From Conidiobolus incongruus B7586 (taxonomy: Eukaryota > Entomophthoromycota > Entomophthoromycetes > Entomophthorales > Conidiobolaceae), in the NCBI GenBank assembly GCA_000697335.1, contig JNEM01008422.1, positions 1 to 24,324 of the forward strand: a DNA stretch of 24,324 bases. The letters are read 5' to 3'. Position numbers and translations under genes: made by a program. Of the stretch, positions 21,558 to 24,324 are shown piece after piece. Position 1 is the first letter of the stretch, and each line of letters starts with the position of its first letter. The notes beneath the pieces are model-generated. The model was not told the DNA's origin. It did no database searches and was given only the letters and a program-made list of their open reading frames with translations.

Positions 21558-21563
21558 AATAAA
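21558..21563 (+). terminator. Poly(A) signal AATAAA of the aldo-keto reductase gene
   Basis: AATAAA starts 25 nt after the TAA at 21531-21533 and is followed by a TTGTTGG stretch resembling a GU-rich downstream element. The position is good for a short 3' UTR. Confidence 0.6.
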
Positions 21564-21797
21564 ATTGTTGGCATAATCATATATTCAAGCAATTGATAAT
21601 AAGTTTTAATATATGATCGCAAATAATATATTTATTTACAATAGCAATCAAATATAATTTTATCCAATCTTCCGTATTTTTCTAATTTTTTTAAAATGAA
21701 AACAAAACATAGTATTTACAATTTAATTAGTTTAAAATTGAATTTGAATTATTAAATAATAATGGATGTCTTATGTTCCAAAATGTATAATTTTAAA

Positions 21798-21798
<1 letters not shown>

Positions 21799-21828
<30 letters not shown>
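21799..21828 (+). repeat. Compound microsatellite (CA)9(TA)6
   Basis: Nine CA units (21799-21816) run directly into six TA units (21817-21828). The TA part may descend from the CA part by C-to-T change, in line with the transitions seen in the transposons. It lies about 265 bp past the aldo-keto reductase stop. Confidence 0.95.
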
Positions 21829-24324
21829 CATTTATGAAAATGAGTTTTTAAAAGTATACTCTTATTCAAATTAACTAAATTATAATTTTCTTTTTATTTT
21901 ATGTCAATTTTTTTGATTTCATCGTTGTAGATTGTAGTGTAGGCTATATTATGATATTTATATATTTAATATTTGAAAAATAATTATAATTTGTTTTAAA
22001 TTTTAAACATTCAAATTAAAAATTATTTTATTAATGTAACTATTTCAATATTAACACAATTCAGGGTAAGGATGTAATAATTCCCAAATTAAAAGTTTAT
22101 GATATATTAAGAAATTAGATTTTATTAATTATTCATATTAATATACAATATCTATCAAGATAATAAAATATAAATGATTTAAAATAATCTAATAAAATTC
22201 AATTCTATTTGATAACTTGGATTGGTTCAAAAGTAATATCTTACTATAGATAACTGATATTGATATTAAATTTTTCCTATTATCGTCATATGATAAAACT
22301 GATTATAATATAAAATTTGATTATTAAATTTATTAAAATTTAAATTATCGAATACTATCAAAATTAAGAAATTTTTTTAGAATGGATATTTGATATTGTG
22401 CATCTAATAATTTCTCAAACAAAATCTAATAGCTAGTACAATAATCTGAGTTATAAAATCAATGCTGACTTATTCAATATCTCGATATTGATTTGTGTTT
22501 TTCAAAGTTGAAATTTTATAAAGATATTAAATTATAATATTTTAAAATAAAATATTTAAAAAATTAAATTCATTAACTTATATCTTTATAATTAATATAG
22601 TCTAGAATCAAATAGTTAATTTTTTTTGATTAGAATTTTAATTTCATTGAAACCTTTTAAAAATTATTTGTTTCAAATTTTTGATTTACAATTCATATTT
22701 CATGTTTAATCAGCTAATTATTTTCTTTTGATTTTAATTTATAAAATTGATTTAAATATATTATGACTAGGGTATGAATTAAAAGTTTTTAAAAAACTAT
22801 ACTATACTAAGATATTGATTTAGTTAAATATTAATTTTAAAAAAATCAGTAAAAAATTTATATCAATATTATTTCATAAAATATTATTTTTATAATAGCT
22901 TATATATTGGAATATTCGGAAAATATAAATCAAAGTATAATATTAATGATATATTTAAATAATTTACCGATATTCACCTATTAAATATTTTTCCGCTTAA
23001 ATACTTACTAAATATATTGAAATCTAATAACCATATATTGATATAAATTGTCTTTATTCCTATTATAAATTTTCAGATTAGGCATTTTCAATATGATTAT
23101 TAATTATTATGGATATTATTTAAACTTAGCTTTTATAAAATTTCAATATAATACCTTATGAGCCAAAATAATTCAAATATTTATATTCGAAGATGCTTAT
23201 AATAAAGTCAAAGATTAATGTACTAAACTATATAGGTATATTATATATTATATTATTTCTAATAAAAGAATTTTAATTATAGTAAATATGGAACATGAAT
23301 ATCTTATATATAATCCTCAAAGCAAAAATAATGATGAATAAATAAAAATTTTTAAATACATTGAGCTTAGGGATATATTTGTTATAAATAAAAATTAGTT
23401 TATTATATAAATTTATCTTGTTAATTTCTATTTTAATTAAAAATATACAATAATACTGAACTATTAGAAAGCTTGTCTTACACGAAACGAGTTTTTATAA
23501 TATTAATATATTATAATTTTTATATCAATTGAGATATATTTGATTATGATTTATTTTTATTAGCATTTTACTTAATTATTCATTTTCAAATTTTTAATAT
23601 TTAAATAAATTATTCATATATCAATTATTTGAATAATGAAACCATTAATTAAATGTATTGATTTTGTATTTTTATAAATATTATATATTTAATGTAATAA
23701 ATTAGGTATCACACTATATATTAGTCATAAATATTTGTGATTCTTATCAATATTATTGCTATTTTGCTTAATAAATGAGTTTTATTAATTTTATTATATT
23801 CAATAATAGATCCTTATAGATATATTTCTAAAATTACACCTTATTATCATAATTATAATGATGGAATGTTAATTATAATCATTATTTAATAAAATCAATG
23901 TAATAATAATTATAAATATCTACTTTTCGGTAATATACATGTATGGTAATTCAAGGCTATAAAACCCAAAAATATTTTTGCAAATATAAATACTAATCTA
24001 AAGAGGTAAATATAATAAAAGATTTCATTTTATAATATAATTGGTAAACTTTACCTAACAAAATATATACAATTTATATGCACCTTTATAATTGAATGAT
24101 ATTTTATAATGTTTAAAGTTATTGTCAAGGTTATAGTTATCAGAGTGTAATTTATATTAACTATTCAAAAAATGAACTTTATATTTTAAATAATTTTATT
24201 TTATAACTTATAAATAAATTAAATTAAATTATTCAAAGTATTAGGGTTATTAACTTTATATATTAATTAATATTTTAATATTTATATAGACATTATATTT
24301 ATTTTATAAATATAATAATAATGT
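21829..24324. other. AT-rich desert to the window end, no gene seen
   Basis: About 2.5 kb with dense stops in all frames, no recognisable protein, tRNA or repeat signature. A slightly less AT-rich spot at 23465-23495 contains a lone CACGAAACGAG. Decayed transposon DNA could be hidden here below the level visible by eye. Confidence 0.6.

Noticed and set aside
22350-22390. AAATTAAGAAATTTTTTTAG resembling the mariner end
   Set aside because: The match is short, AT-only, and without the GGCA core, TA boundary or adjoining transposon homology.
23481-23487. CACGAAA word in the right-hand desert
   Set aside because: A single site with no gene visible nearby; it could belong to a gene beyond the window or be chance.

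Overview
This window looks like nuclear DNA from a compact-gene, very AT-rich eukaryote, most likely a fungus outside the Dikarya. The evidence is the gene set: a fungal-type RGS protein, saccharolysin-like M3 peptidase, Kip3-type kinesin-8, Cdc45 and an aldo-keto reductase. In addition, 20 spliceosomal introns that I could place all measure 47-58 nt, and the coding islands sit in intergenic DNA that is almost pure A+T. An Entomophthorales (Conidiobolus-like) source would fit, but that is inference. Four genes are on the minus strand and one, the aldo-keto reductase, is on the plus strand.

Layout. 1-680: the 5' part of a decayed mariner transposon (minus strand) running off the left edge. 681-2039: AT desert with an (AT)15 tract. 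2040-2939: single-exon RGS-domain gene (minus). 2940-6900: desert with one odd hairpin-forming inverted repeat (4076-4152). 6901-8220: a second mariner copy (plus), with both terminal inverted repeats, a TA target duplication and a full-length but stop-riddled DD34D transposase frame. 8221-9947: desert. 9948-12436: M3 metallopeptidase (6 exons). 12911-15643: kinesin-8 (3 exons). 16514-18926: CDC45 (8 exons). 20328-21533: aldo-keto reductase (7 exons, plus). 21564-24324: desert.

The genes are ordinary housekeeping functions: G-protein signalling, peptide turnover, microtubule length control, replication-fork helicase (CMG) and carbonyl reduction. They do not form an operon-like system. The only regulatory hint is a cluster of SCB-like (CACGAAA-type) sites about 180 bp upstream of CDC45.

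The most interesting part is the pair of mariner copies. They can be aligned to each other by eye, differ mainly by C:G to T:A transitions, and carry stops mainly where the family has Trp, Gln or Arg. Copy A keeps one uninterrupted reading frame over 334 codons, with 11 stops and no frameshift. This looks like transition-driven decay (RIP-like or extreme AT-biased mutation), not ordinary indel decay. I found no convincing new multi-gene system.
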